A stretch of DNA of 27,811 bases, from IMG/VR virus record IMGVR_UViG_3300006853_000053, positions 1 through 27,811 of that record; one strand, 5' to 3'. This stretch comes from a virus. Positions 1 to 7,107 of the stretch are shown here, one piece after another. Each line of letters starts with the position of its first letter. Position 1 is the first letter of the stretch. The position numbers and the translations under genes are program-made. The notes beneath the pieces were generated by a model. It was not told the origin of the DNA, ran no database searches, and saw only the letters and a program-made list of their open reading frames with translations.

Positions 1-2
1 AG

Positions 3-203
3 GTAACGCATGCCCGCAGCCTCGGTAGCCGTGGATGGAAGGCGAACATCGACTGGATAAGAAAGTACAAGGATGCCACGGCAGAACTGGTGTATACGAA
101 GGGCAAACACAAATACCTGTTTCCATTGACGAAGGCGGTGGAAGATCGATGCCGCCCACATTCAAAACCATATCCGAAGAAAACAAATGCGGCAGTAGCT
201 TAA
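3..203 (+). CDS. Mom-like DNA-modification protein, C-terminal part (partial)
   Basis: The frame is open from the left edge to the TAA at 201-203, giving 66 residues with no start in the window. The segment carries SRGWKANIDWIRKY, then KGKHKYLFPL and a PYPKK motif near the end. A basic K-H-K-Y-L-F stretch followed after about 20 residues by PYPK is, from my knowledge of the family, typical of the C-terminus of phage Mu Mom-like GNAT-fold enzymes, which convert adenine to a carbamoylmethyl adenine in phage DNA and block restriction. The Com-like zinc finger at 3216-3362 supports this reading, because mom and com form a pair in Mu. The last 15 bases overlap the tRNA-like gene. The assignment rests on short motifs only; the catalytic part is outside the window. 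Confidence 0.5.
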   Translation, partial: VTHARSLGSRGWKANIDWIRKYKDATAELVYTKGKHKYLFPLTKAVEDRCRPHSKPYPKKTNAAVA

Positions 204-261
204 CCCGGTAGAGCATCCGGCCTTCCAGCCGGGGTGTGGCGTTCAAATCGACCCTGCCGCT
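189..261 (+). tRNA. tRNA-Gly(TCC)-like gene with an enlarged anticodon loop
   Basis: GCGGCAG (189-195) pairs perfectly with CTGCCGC (254-260) as a 7-bp acceptor stem. The D arm is GCTT/GAGC around a canonical AACCCGGTA loop. The anticodon arm is TCCGG-CCTTCCAG-CCGGG, that is 5 bp with an 8-base loop (or 6 bp and a 6-base loop), one base more than normal; TCC follows a T, so the identity would be Gly. The T loop TTCAAAT is canonical, but its stem (GGCG/CGACC) needs a bulge or mismatch and the variable loop is short. No CCA is encoded, which is common in Bacteroidota. It starts inside the 3' end of the Mom-like gene. It may be a functional phage tRNA, a frameshifting tRNA or a decayed one. Confidence 0.55.
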
Positions 262-299
262 CTAATTTCTTATCTTCAGGTACTAAACTCATAGACCTG

Positions 300-542
300 A
301 TGGACAACGCAGAAAAAAGCAAAATCATGGCAGACACTGCTAAACATTTGGTGAGCATGATACAGAACCGCCTGAATAACCGCATTGAGGCGCTTAACAC
401 CCTGCAGGCATCGCCTATGGACAGCGTGCCCGACAACGTGAAAGAAATGCGGGAAATCGAAGCAGGCAAAGTGCGCGCGGTTATGCAAGAGCAAAAGGAC
501 CTGATCGAAATAATTAAAATGCTATTCCCGGATGCCAAGTAG
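300..542 (+). CDS. Unknown small protein upstream of the terminase
   Basis: The product has 80 residues and is mostly helical and charged, with no Cys, no membrane segment and no motif I recognise. The frame is open back to a GTG at 234, but that start lies inside the tRNA-like gene, so I take the ATG at 300; an ATG at 330 is also possible. It overlaps the small terminase gene by 11 bases, which suggests translational coupling and a role in the packaging operon. Small DNA-binding or terminase-accessory proteins are common here, but nothing in the sequence proves one. Confidence 0.65.
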   Translation: MDNAEKSKIMADTAKHLVSMIQNRLNNRIEALNTLQASPMDSVPDNVKEMREIEAGKVRAVMQEQKDLIEIIKMLFPDAK

Positions 543-1005
543 ATGCGATAAGGTGGAATATGAAAAGCGGGTAAGGATTGTGCAGGAATGGATTCTGGAC
601 GATTATCCTTACACCGATATGGTGACACAGATCGTTACGAAGTGGCAGATCGAAGAACGGCAGGCGAAGAAGTACATCCGCGAAGCCCGCAAACGCTGGT
701 CTGAAAATGAGCAAACAGCGATTGAACAAAAACTGCGGTTGAAAATCGAATCGCTTAAAAAACTCAAACGGTCATTGAAGGATAAATACCAGGGCACGCC
801 CATGGGAATAATGGCCATCCTGAAAGTAGAGCAGGAAATTTGCAAGCTGCAGAACTTATATCCCGCCAAACAGGTGGAACTGTCCGGCAAGAATGGCGCA
901 CCACTTTATGAACCGCAATCGCCCGCGCAGGTACTTTCATTTGAGCAACTATATTTCCTGAAGTATGAGAAGTGGCCCGAAGGTTTCACGGCTCCCAAAG
1001 ATTGA
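532..1005 (+). CDS. terS: Terminase small subunit (putative)
   Basis: The product has 157 residues. The N-terminal third (about 8-60) reads as a helix-turn-helix unit: EYEKRVRIVQEWILDDYPYT, then a helix ending in RQAKKYIREARKRW. A charged, coiled helical middle (60-120) and a loose C-terminus follow. DNA-binding head plus coiled oligomerisation region is the usual plan of small terminases, which recognise the packaging site and form a ring that loads the large subunit. Position directly upstream of terL, with a 41-base overlap, is the strongest argument. The sequence alone has no diagnostic motif. Confidence 0.75.
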   Translation: MPSRCDKVEYEKRVRIVQEWILDDYPYTDMVTQIVTKWQIEERQAKKYIREARKRWSENEQTAIEQKLRLKIESLKKLKRSLKDKYQGTPMGIMAILKVEQEICKLQNLYPAKQVELSGKNGAPLYEPQSPAQVLSFEQLYFLKYEKWPEGFTAPKD

Positions 1006-2380
1006 AGCCACGGAAGTGGACAATCTGATCGATCAAGGGTTGGCGTATTACGACTTTTGGGAATTCTGCCTGTACTATGACGGCGATTTCTTCACGCGCC
1101 GGCCATTCCTTCGCAAAGTTGCTGACGCATTCCAGCAGGTTTATATCAACTACACGAAAGGCAAATCGATAAAGGTCGCTGTCAGCATGCCTCCTCGAGC
1201 TGGGAAAAGTTATATCGCATCGATCTTTTGCGCCTGGTGGCTGGGTAAGTTTCCCAGTCAATCAGTAATGCGTAACACCTGCACGGCTCGCCTGTATCAG
1301 AAATTCAGTTACGATGTGCGCAACATTGTGCGGTCGGATAAATTCAGGAAAGTATTTCCCGGTGTTTATATCCAGCCTGATAAGCAGAACCTGGACGGAT
1401 GGAACCTAACCACCAGCAAGCAGGTAGGGTATTTCGGTGGCGGCGTGGATGGAACGATAATAGGCTTCGGCGCCAATCTCGCAGTGAGTGACGACCTCTA
1501 TAAAGATATGACTGCTGCGCTATCGGAAACTGTACAGGAAGGCGTTGCAGTGTGGAAGCAGTCAGCACACAATTCACGAATGGAAAAGAATTGCCCCGAA
1601 ATATTTATCGGTACTCGCTGGACCCTGAAGGATGAAATCGGTAAGGCTATACAAGGCGGCAAGATCGATATCGAAGTGAAGATATCTGCCATGGTTGTCG
1701 ATGAAAGCGGGCAACTGAAATCATTCTGTGAGGACGTTAAATCCACGCATGAATACCTGACCATAAAAGAAGATACCGAGGAAAGTATTTGGGCTGCGGA
1801 ATACGATCAAAACCCCATCGAACTGAAGGGCCTGTTGTTCCCGGCCAGCAGCCTGAAATATTTTACACCCTTCGATGGTGACCCGGAATATAAATTCGCT
1901 TCAGTGGATCCCGCCGATACCGGTGGCGATGATCTTTCCGCGCCTTTCGCCGATCTGTACGAGAATAAAATTTTCATTACCGATGTGATCTACAGCACGG
2001 ATGGCACCGATATAACCATCCCTGAAATTGTTGAAAGGGTTGTTATGCGAAAGCTGAACGCCTGCGAGATCGAAGGCAACAGCGCCTGGATATTGTTCGG
2101 CAAAGAAGTGCGCAGTAAAATTCAGGAACGGTACGAGGACTGCGATGTGCGTATCGTCAAAGCAATGACGAACAAACACACGCGTATATTGGCGCAGTCA
2201 GCGTTCATCCGAAATCATTTTTATTTCCTGCCGGAAAGCCACTGGACGCCACCCTACCGTAGATTTATGAAAGTTTTAACCAGCTACATGAAGGACGGCA
2301 GCACGAAGCGGGACGATGCACCCGATAGCCTGGTCATGGTGGCCCAGCATTTCAAAAAGAATTTTTCACACCTTTGGTAA
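965..2380 (+). CDS. terL: Terminase large subunit (packaging ATPase and nuclease)
   Basis: The product has 471 residues, normal for the family. The ATPase domain shows a Walker A MPPRAGKS (75-82), a Walker B-type strand with acidic pair in NLAVSDD (171-177) and the coupling segment IGTRW (215-219) followed by KDEIG. The C-terminal RNase H-like nuclease shows SVDPADTGGDD (313-323, D315), EIEGN (E370) and a late acidic cluster in RDDAPDS (D450, D451, D454). The enzyme drives DNA into the prohead at the portal and cuts it. The ATG at 965 overlaps terS by 41 bases; conserved sequence begins only around residue 10, so a slightly later non-ATG start cannot be ruled out. Confidence 0.95.
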   Translation: MRSGPKVSRLPKIEATEVDNLIDQGLAYYDFWEFCLYYDGDFFTRRPFLRKVADAFQQVYINYTKGKSIKVAVSMPPRAGKSYIASIFCAWWLGKFPSQSVMRNTCTARLYQKFSYDVRNIVRSDKFRKVFPGVYIQPDKQNLDGWNLTTSKQVGYFGGGVDGTIIGFGANLAVSDDLYKDMTAALSETVQEGVAVWKQSAHNSRMEKNCPEIFIGTRWTLKDEIGKAIQGGKIDIEVKISAMVVDESGQLKSFCEDVKSTHEYLTIKEDTEESIWAAEYDQNPIELKGLLFPASSLKYFTPFDGDPEYKFASVDPADTGGDDLSAPFADLYENKIFITDVIYSTDGTDITIPEIVERVVMRKLNACEIEGNSAWILFGKEVRSKIQERYEDCDVRIVKAMTNKHTRILAQSAFIRNHFYFLPESHWTPPYRRFMKVLTSYMKDGSTKRDDAPDSLVMVAQHFKKNFSHLW

Positions 2381-2388
2381 ACGATGTT

Positions 2389-2736
2389 ATGGTACCCGTT
2401 CAACTCATAACCTTGAATACCGGCAACAGAATCGCTATGACAGAGCAACAAATTATAGAGATCGAAAAACTGAAATGGGAACGCAGTTGCCACATGCGTT
2501 ACATTGAGCGGCTTACCGCCACCATAAAAGGAAAGAAAAACCCCGACCGGGATTTCTATAAGAAAGCAGCAGGAAAAATTCTTATGGCAGCGTGGCGAAT
2601 AAAGCAATTTGAGGTTCGGTTATTCTGCCTTATGAAAGCACCAGTTGCGAAATTTCCCATCGGCGGTATAATACCTGGTCGGCACGAAGTTGGTAATTAC
2701 CATGTCCCCGACATCCATGTCGGAGACATACGGTAG
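2389..2736 (+). CDS. Unknown protein after terL
   Basis: The product has 115 residues from the ATG at 2389, or 99 from the ATG at 2437 (MTEQQIIEIEKLKWERS), which looks like a natural N-terminus. A TTG at 2374 would extend it further. The middle is basic and helical (KGKKNPDRDFYKKAAGK, then WRIKQFEVRLF). The C-terminus contains a tandem five-residue repeat, HVPDI-HVGDI, encoded by the palindromic DNA repeat at 2702-2729. I recognise no family. It ends the terminase block before the AT-rich island. Confidence 0.5.
   Translation: MVPVQLITLNTGNRIAMTEQQIIEIEKLKWERSCHMRYIERLTATIKGKKNPDRDFYKKAAGKILMAAWRIKQFEVRLFCLMKAPVAKFPIGGIIPGRHEVGNYHVPDIHVGDIR
2702..2729. repeat. Two tandem dyads, ATGTCnnnGACAT
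   Basis: ATGTCCCCGACAT (2702-2714) and ATGTCGGAGACAT (2717-2729) are two copies of the same 13-base dyad with a 3-base centre, 15 bases apart. The adjoining arms also form one longer hairpin, CCGACAT-CC-ATGTCGG (2708-2723). Paired dyads resemble an operator for a dimeric regulator, but the same DNA encodes a five-residue protein repeat, so a simple coding duplication is possible. Confidence 0.6.
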
Positions 2737-2786
2737 GAATATTTTTAAGCCGATTTGCGGAATATTTTTCTGGCATTTTGGGAAAC

Positions 2787-2969
2787 TTAGAACCCGGTGA
2801 AATTGAGTTGCACCCGTTTCATTATGAAGGCTGTATTGATTTCCCGCAACACCCTTAACGAGTATCTTTTCTTTTCTTCTTCGATCACTGAAGCCAGCAG
2901 GTTCAGTTCGTCCTTTGTCTCGCAAAGGTTTACCAGGGCAATAACCTCATCAAAATAGTAGGTAACCAT
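2787..2969 (-). CDS. Small unknown minus-strand protein
   Basis: The product has 60 residues beginning MVTYYFDEVIALVNLCETKDEL and containing IEEEKKRYSLRVLREIN. The alternation of hydrophobic and charged residues looks like a real helical protein. It is the only rightful-looking minus-strand gene within the + strand late region and faces away from the com-like gene. A box resembling the Bacteroidota -7 element (minus-strand TATTTTTG, 2974-2981) lies four bases before the ATG, but I see no matching -33 element. No family is recognised; an accessory (moron-type) gene is a fair guess. Confidence 0.5.
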   Translation of the reverse strand: MVTYYFDEVIALVNLCETKDELNLLASVIEEEKKRYSLRVLREINTAFIMKRVQLNFTGF

Positions 2970-2987
2970 TGTGCAAAAATAAAATTT

Positions 2988-3005
2988 CCCCGGCGATAAC
3001 CGGGG
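2988..3005 (-). terminator. GC hairpin with a T-rich tail on the minus strand
   Basis: CCCCGG-CGATAA-CCGGGG is a perfect 6-bp hairpin. Read on the minus strand it is followed by AAATTTTATTTTT, which fits a loose intrinsic terminator; on the + strand no T-run follows. It sits just upstream of the minus-strand gene start, so it could isolate that gene from upstream antisense transcription. Confidence 0.4.
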
Positions 3006-3102
3006 AACAGGATGGGTGATCCTTATATAAAAACCGCTTTCCTTCGTTCCAATTTACCGCTATTTTACCAATGATAGGTACCCGGTACGGTCTAAATAAA
3101 AA

Positions 3103-3124
3103 CCCCGACAGCGTACCGCCGGGG
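3103..3124 (-). terminator. GC hairpin, minus-strand terminator shape
   Basis: CCCCG (3103-3107) pairs with CGGGG (3120-3124). On the minus strand the hairpin is followed by TTTTTATTTA, a good intrinsic-terminator tail; on the + strand the A-run comes before the stem. No minus-strand gene is evident to its right, so the transcript it would end is unknown. The stretch 3006-3215 otherwise holds no gene I can support. Confidence 0.45.
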
Positions 3125-3208
3125 CTCATTCAGCATGGCACTAAGCCTTGAAAGCAGCTACCGCCAAAATTCAAGATTTATTTTATGTTATCAAAAAAGT
3201 CATAATTT

Positions 3209-3216
3209 TACTTTTG
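3209..3216 (+). promoter_or_regulatory. TAnnTTTG box, possible Bacteroidota -7 element
   Basis: TACTTTTG matches the TAnnTTTG consensus of the Bacteroidota primary sigma factor and stands immediately before the com-like reading frame in an AT-rich stretch. I do not see a clear TTG-type -33 element 19-21 bases upstream, so this is a weak call. If used, transcription would begin near 3220 and favour a start codon at or after 3228. Confidence 0.3.
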
Positions 3217-3362
3217 TGAACAACGCAGTGACCTTACTTCGTAGGTTGTTCCGGTACTTGAAGGACTTGAGGTGTAGCAATTGTGGCAGGCTGCTTTGCA
3301 GGTATGAAGGTGAAGCGGAAGGCCACTGCCAAAAGTGCGGGATTAAGACACGAGGTAAATAA
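3216..3362 (+). CDS. Com-like zinc-finger protein
   Basis: The diagnostic segment is LRCSNCGRLLCRYEGEAEG followed by HCQKCG, a CxxC...CxxC zinc ribbon with the same order as phage Mu Com (which has IRCKNCNKLL and a second CPRC pair). In Mu, Com binds mom mRNA and opens its translation start. The start is uncertain: the frame is open back to an ATG at 3135, but the added N-terminus does not look natural. I use the GTG at 3216 (48 residues); GTG 3228 is equally possible. The gene is alone, with a possible promoter at its start and a strong terminator 45 bases after its stop, so it is probably a monocistronic unit. It stands about 3 kb from the Mom-like gene instead of beside it. Confidence 0.65.
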   Translation: MNNAVTLLRRLFRYLKDLRCSNCGRLLCRYEGEAEGHCQKCGIKTRGK

Positions 3363-3406
3363 AAATATTTAGCCCATAAATTCAGAGCGCCGGGCAAACT
3401 GTACAG

Positions 3407-3452
3407 AGCGCCAGTATCATTCAGAAAGATGGTACTGGCGCTTTTTTCTTTT
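3407..3452 (+). terminator. Strong intrinsic terminator between com-like gene and portal
   Basis: AGCGCCAGTA (3407-3416) pairs with TACTGGCGCT (3433-3442) in a 10-bp stem, followed by a run of Ts to about 3452. It ends the com-like transcript but lies only nine bases before the portal ATG. A second copy of CAGAGCGCC at 3383-3391 could compete for the 3' arm of the stem. Confidence 0.85.
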
Positions 3453-3460
3453 ATAATACC

Positions 3461-4939
3461 ATGGGATTATTTGGAATCAACTGGACAGGAAAAAAAACCC
3501 CGCCGGTCTGTTACGAGAAAGACAAGGCAGGTAATCATATCTACCGGTTGACCGACCATGATATCGGAATTTTCAAATCTTGTTTTTCCGGCGGCTATTC
3601 CGAGGGCAATGCAATAAGGCTCTTTGAAACTATCCCGGAACTTTTCGCACCGATCGATGCCATAGCATCCCGCGTAACGAATGGGGTATTCCAGCTAAAG
3701 CGATTGAAGGACGACGAGATCGTGTACGACAATAAGGTTTGGAATAAGATCACCACGCAACCGAATTGGCGCCTTACATGGCATAGGCTCATTTACAATG
3801 CCGTTGTTTACAAATACACTGCCGGCAACCGATACTTCTACAAATACATTCCCAGTGCGCTCCCTGATACGATGGATAATATTTCCGCACTGTGGTTGCT
3901 TCCACCGCAAAATACCGAGCCGCATATAAAGCCTGACCGTCCAAAACTTTTTGCAGCTACAAGCGCCAACGACCTGGTGGATTTCTACAAGGTGACGATG
4001 GGCCCTGACAGCGACGAGATCAACGCCGAGCTGGTGTATCACGATGCTTTTATCGAACTCGGTTTCAATACATCGAACCCGCTTAAAGGCATTGGCCCGC
4101 TTCACGCACTTGAATTACCGCTAAGCAATTTGCTGGCTGTGTATCAGGCGCGCAATGTGATCTACATAAAACGCGGTGCGCTCGGTTTTATCGTCAGCAA
4201 AAAAGAAGATGAAAGCGGTTCGGTGGCATTGACGAAAGCAGAAAAGCAGGCCATCCGTGAAGAAATGAACGCCGATTACGGCCTGACTGGCAACCGTGAT
4301 ATCTACGGTATTACCGATGTGCCGGTCGATTTTGTTCGCGTGAATATGTCCATCGAAGAATTAAAACCATTCGAGGAAACGCTTGCAGATGCGCAGGCCA
4401 TTTACGCGGTGCTGGGTGTGCCAAGATCATTCATGCCATCCACGCAGGGGCCAACCTTCAATAACGTGCTGACCGATGAGCGGAAGTTATACCAGGATGT
4501 TGTGATAAAGGACGGAAAGGAAATCGCGCAAATACTTACCACCCTGCTGGGTCTGGAAGAACAGGGGTTATATGCTGATGTTTCTTATGCACACATCGAT
4601 GTGCTGCAGGAAAACAGGAAAGAAAAAGCGGACGTGGATAAAGTCGTTGCCGATACCAACATCATGCTGTACGAGAAAGGACAGATCACGAAGAACCAAC
4701 TTATGGTTGCGCTGGGAATGGAAGCAGTACCGGAAGGTGATGTGTACGTGACGGATGGAAAGAACCCCGACCCCATGGCTGTTAAGCTGGGTGTCGGTGG
4801 CCTTACTGCCTTACAGGCCCTGCTGTTGTCAACACTCGACGCACCAACGAAAAAGAATATACTGGTTATCGTTTTCGGAATGACCGACAGCGATGCCGCA
4901 AAACTTACAACCGATGGTAATAGTACATCCCAAAATTAA
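3461..4939 (+). CDS. Portal protein, HK97 type
   Basis: The product has 492 residues, within the usual range for Phage_portal (PF04860-type) proteins. Recognisable parts are the N-terminal IPELFAPIDAIASRV helix region, the central GFNTSNPLKGIGPLHALELP segment (about 203-222) where portals typically read 'G.SPL', and the later IYAVLGVPRSFM segment (about 312-323) followed by TFNN. The dodecameric ring forms the DNA gate at one head vertex and holds the terminase during packaging and the neck afterwards. The ATG comes directly after a strong terminator, so its transcription must come from readthrough, antitermination or a promoter I could not find. It overlaps the protease gene by 47 bases, or 26 if that gene starts at 4914. 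Confidence 0.95.
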   Translation: MGLFGINWTGKKTPPVCYEKDKAGNHIYRLTDHDIGIFKSCFSGGYSEGNAIRLFETIPELFAPIDAIASRVTNGVFQLKRLKDDEIVYDNKVWNKITTQPNWRLTWHRLIYNAVVYKYTAGNRYFYKYIPSALPDTMDNISALWLLPPQNTEPHIKPDRPKLFAATSANDLVDFYKVTMGPDSDEINAELVYHDAFIELGFNTSNPLKGIGPLHALELPLSNLLAVYQARNVIYIKRGALGFIVSKKEDESGSVALTKAEKQAIREEMNADYGLTGNRDIYGITDVPVDFVRVNMSIEELKPFEETLADAQAIYAVLGVPRSFMPSTQGPTFNNVLTDERKLYQDVVIKDGKEIAQILTTLLGLEEQGLYADVSYAHIDVLQENRKEKADVDKVVADTNIMLYEKGQITKNQLMVALGMEAVPEGDVYVTDGKNPDPMAVKLGVGGLTALQALLLSTLDAPTKKNILVIVFGMTDSDAAKLTTDGNSTSQN

Positions 4940-5690
4940 GGCGCTCAAACAACGGGCGAAGCCGATCACCTATAGCACCATGGCCGTGCGCGAAGATGGT
5001 ACCCTGGTCGATGCCAAAACCAGTGTGGAAGAAAGGACCGTGCGCGGTTACCTCATCGTGTGGGGCGTGGTTGATTCTTACGGCACCATGTTTATGAAAG
5101 GCTGCTGCGCGAAATCAATACGTGAGCGTGGCCCTGAAAGCGACAGCAAATACAAGATCGTGATGCTGTGGCAACACAGGATGGATGAACCCATTGGACA
5201 GTTCACCGTGTTGAAAGAAGACGATTACGGCCTGTATTTCGAGGCTGTGCTCGACGACCCCGACGAAGTGCCAACCGCAAAGCGTGCATTGGCGCAAATC
5301 AATTCAGGCACAGTCAACAACCTTTCAGTGGGTTTTGATTATGTGTGGGACAAAATGGAATACGACGAGAACCTGGATTGTATTCTGCTGAAGGAAATCG
5401 AACTGTATGAAGGTTCACCGGTGACACTGGGATCCATTGAAGAAACTTATTTCATTCGTTCGGCTGGTGATGCGGAAGCAGCACGCGAAGCATTGAACGA
5501 AGAAACCGAGGACTTCATTCGATCAATACCAAGATCGAAACAACTGGAATTACGACAGCTTATTTACCGCCATATATCACTTGCTGAAGCGAAGCCGGAC
5601 GAATTGCAAAAGCGCCGCCCACTTCACAATAGCAAGCCGGTTGAGGCCGGAATCGATTATGAATATTTAAAAAACAATTTTAAGTTATGA
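4893..5690 (+). CDS. Prohead maturation protease, peptidase S78 family
   Basis: The product has 265 residues. Conserved S78 features are ERTVRGYLIVWG (47-58), the catalytic His in MLWQHR (H95), the catalytic Ser in NNLSVGF (S145) and the strand ELYEGSPVTLGSI (170-182). It cleaves the scaffold-like delta domain of the capsid protein and is then itself degraded. Alternative start: ATG 4914 (MVIVHPKIK), which shortens the overlap with the portal gene to 26 bases and may be the real one. The stop overlaps the capsid gene ATG by four bases. The C-terminal 75 residues are variable, charged and probably act as a scaffold-association tail. Confidence 0.92.
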   Translation: MPQNLQPMVIVHPKIKALKQRAKPITYSTMAVREDGTLVDAKTSVEERTVRGYLIVWGVVDSYGTMFMKGCCAKSIRERGPESDSKYKIVMLWQHRMDEPIGQFTVLKEDDYGLYFEAVLDDPDEVPTAKRALAQINSGTVNNLSVGFDYVWDKMEYDENLDCILLKEIELYEGSPVTLGSIEETYFIRSAGDAEAAREALNEETEDFIRSIPRSKQLELRQLIYRHISLAEAKPDELQKRRPLHNSKPVEAGIDYEYLKNNFKL

Positions 5691-7039
5691 AACAGAAATT
5701 CTTAACGTTTCCTGCAAAGCACACACGCTATGCCCCGAAGATGGTTACCAGGCGTATGCCGGGCGCTTTCCGCGGTGCTGCTTACAAATCAGATGGCGGT
5801 GAAGGTGAAGATGAAAAAACCAAACTGCTTTCTGAAATTCAGAACAAGGTTCGCACGGAACTGGAAACACGCGGTTACCAGTCCAAAGAAGATGTGCAGA
5901 CCATCATTGACGAGCATTTCAAAGGCGTAGAGCTCGACGCCCTTCGCAAATACAAAGCGGAGAAAGAACAACTGCAAACAACTATCCAGACCATGGCTGA
6001 AAAGCTGGACAAGCTGGAAAAACGTGCAGTGCCTGGTAAGGAAAATCGCCAATCGATTGCCGACCAGTTCCGCGCAGCGATCGCGAAGAACAAAGAAAAG
6101 TGGGAGCAGTTCAAACGCCGCGACGTGTTGAACTTTGAATTTGAAGTACGCGCCCCCGCAACCATGACCATCGCGACCAACACAGGCGGCAGCACTTATA
6201 TCCCCGTTCCTGACGTGGAGCTGACCGTTATCCAGCCGAACCGCCCGCGTCCTTTCTGGGCCTCGATATCGAACGTAGGAACAACAAACCGTCCTGCCAT
6301 CGTGATCGTTCAGAAAGTGAACCCCGAAGGCGAAGCAGCTTTCATCGGCGAAGGCGAAGTGAAACCGTTGATCGATTTCAACCTTGCCACCACTCGCATC
6401 GATGCAAAGAAGGTTGCCGACAAAATCAAAGTCAGCACCGAAATGCTGGAAGATATCGACTTCATGGCTGCTGAAATCGAAAACGAATTGAAGTACCAGA
6501 TCGATATCAAAACCGATACTGCACTGCTTACCGGTGACGGTACGGGCGATAACATTTCCGGCCTGGACACTTTCGCCGGCGGTTATGTACTCACTTCAAT
6601 TGAGACTGACGATCCGAACAATGCCGACGCAATCCGCGCCGCCATCGCACAGGTTCGTTCGCTCAACTATATCGCCAACATTGTGGTGCTGAACCCCATC
6701 GATGCTGCGAATATGGAACTGGAAAAAGCTACCGACGGCCATTACATCATACCACCTTTCCGCAGTGCTGACGGCACAATGATCAGCGGCGTGCGTGCTA
6801 TTGAAGATAATGCCATCCCTGTAGGCAGTTTGTTGGTTGGTGATATGACCCGTTTCCGTGTACGCATTTACAAAGCCTTCACCGTGTCTTACGGCTGGGT
6901 GAACGATGACTTTGAAAAGAACCTGGTAACCATTATTGGCGAACAACGCCTGATGAGCTGGGTTGCGTCGAACGAAACAGGCGCCTTCGTGTACGACACA
7001 TTTGCGAACATTAAAGCAGCTATCGATTCAGCGCCTTAA
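5687..7039 (+). CDS. Major capsid protein, HK97 fold
   Basis: The product has 450 residues. Residues about 40-145 are a charged, coiled-coil helical domain (EKTKLLSEIQNKVRTELE; YKAEKEQLQTTIQTMAEKL) that corresponds to the delta domain removed by the protease. The HK97 core begins near 155 with TMTIATNTGGSTYIP, and shows EGEAAFIGEGEVKP, the P-domain-type helix KVADKIKVSTEMLEDIDFM, and ALLTGDGTG followed by GLDTF, all typical of Phage_capsid (PF05065). The C-terminal strand set ends with RFRVRIYKAFTVSYGW. The protease-site position cannot be read directly; somewhere near 145-158 is likely. It is translationally coupled to the protease gene. Confidence 0.95.
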   Translation: MKQKFLTFPAKHTRYAPKMVTRRMPGAFRGAAYKSDGGEGEDEKTKLLSEIQNKVRTELETRGYQSKEDVQTIIDEHFKGVELDALRKYKAEKEQLQTTIQTMAEKLDKLEKRAVPGKENRQSIADQFRAAIAKNKEKWEQFKRRDVLNFEFEVRAPATMTIATNTGGSTYIPVPDVELTVIQPNRPRPFWASISNVGTTNRPAIVIVQKVNPEGEAAFIGEGEVKPLIDFNLATTRIDAKKVADKIKVSTEMLEDIDFMAAEIENELKYQIDIKTDTALLTGDGTGDNISGLDTFAGGYVLTSIETDDPNNADAIRAAIAQVRSLNYIANIVVLNPIDAANMELEKATDGHYIIPPFRSADGTMISGVRAIEDNAIPVGSLLVGDMTRFRVRIYKAFTVSYGWVNDDFEKNLVTIIGEQRLMSWVASNETGAFVYDTFANIKAAIDSAP

Positions 7040-7045
7040 TGAATT

Positions 7046-7062
7046 CGGGACCATCGTTCCCG
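7046..7062 (+). other. Small hairpin after the capsid gene
   Basis: CGGGA-CCATCGT-TCCCG is a 5-bp hairpin six bases after the capsid stop. A run of eight Ts follows only about 15 bases later, so it is not a clean terminator. It may act as an attenuator or protect the 3' end of the capsid mRNA, as the gap of 68 bases before the next gene is the largest in the head block. Confidence 0.35.
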
Positions 7063-7107
7063 GCAAGTGATCGAACAATTTTTTTTCATTCTTAAAGCAT
7101 ACACAAA

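Noticed and set aside
189-261. Reading the tRNA-like gene as a normal tRNA-Glu(TTC)
   Set aside because: Placing the anticodon one base earlier breaks two anticodon-stem pairs and puts C instead of T at position 33.
234-299. N-terminal GTG-started extension of the gene at 300
   Set aside because: It would start inside the tRNA-like gene and encodes an implausible Cys/Arg-rich leader.
2620-2925. 101-codon minus-strand open frame
   Set aside because: It overlaps the better-looking 60-residue minus-strand gene and the tandem dyads, and its product looks random.
3135-3215. Upstream extension of the com-like gene from ATG 3135
   Set aside because: The added residues are unlike Com proteins and would span the A/T-rich promoter-like region.
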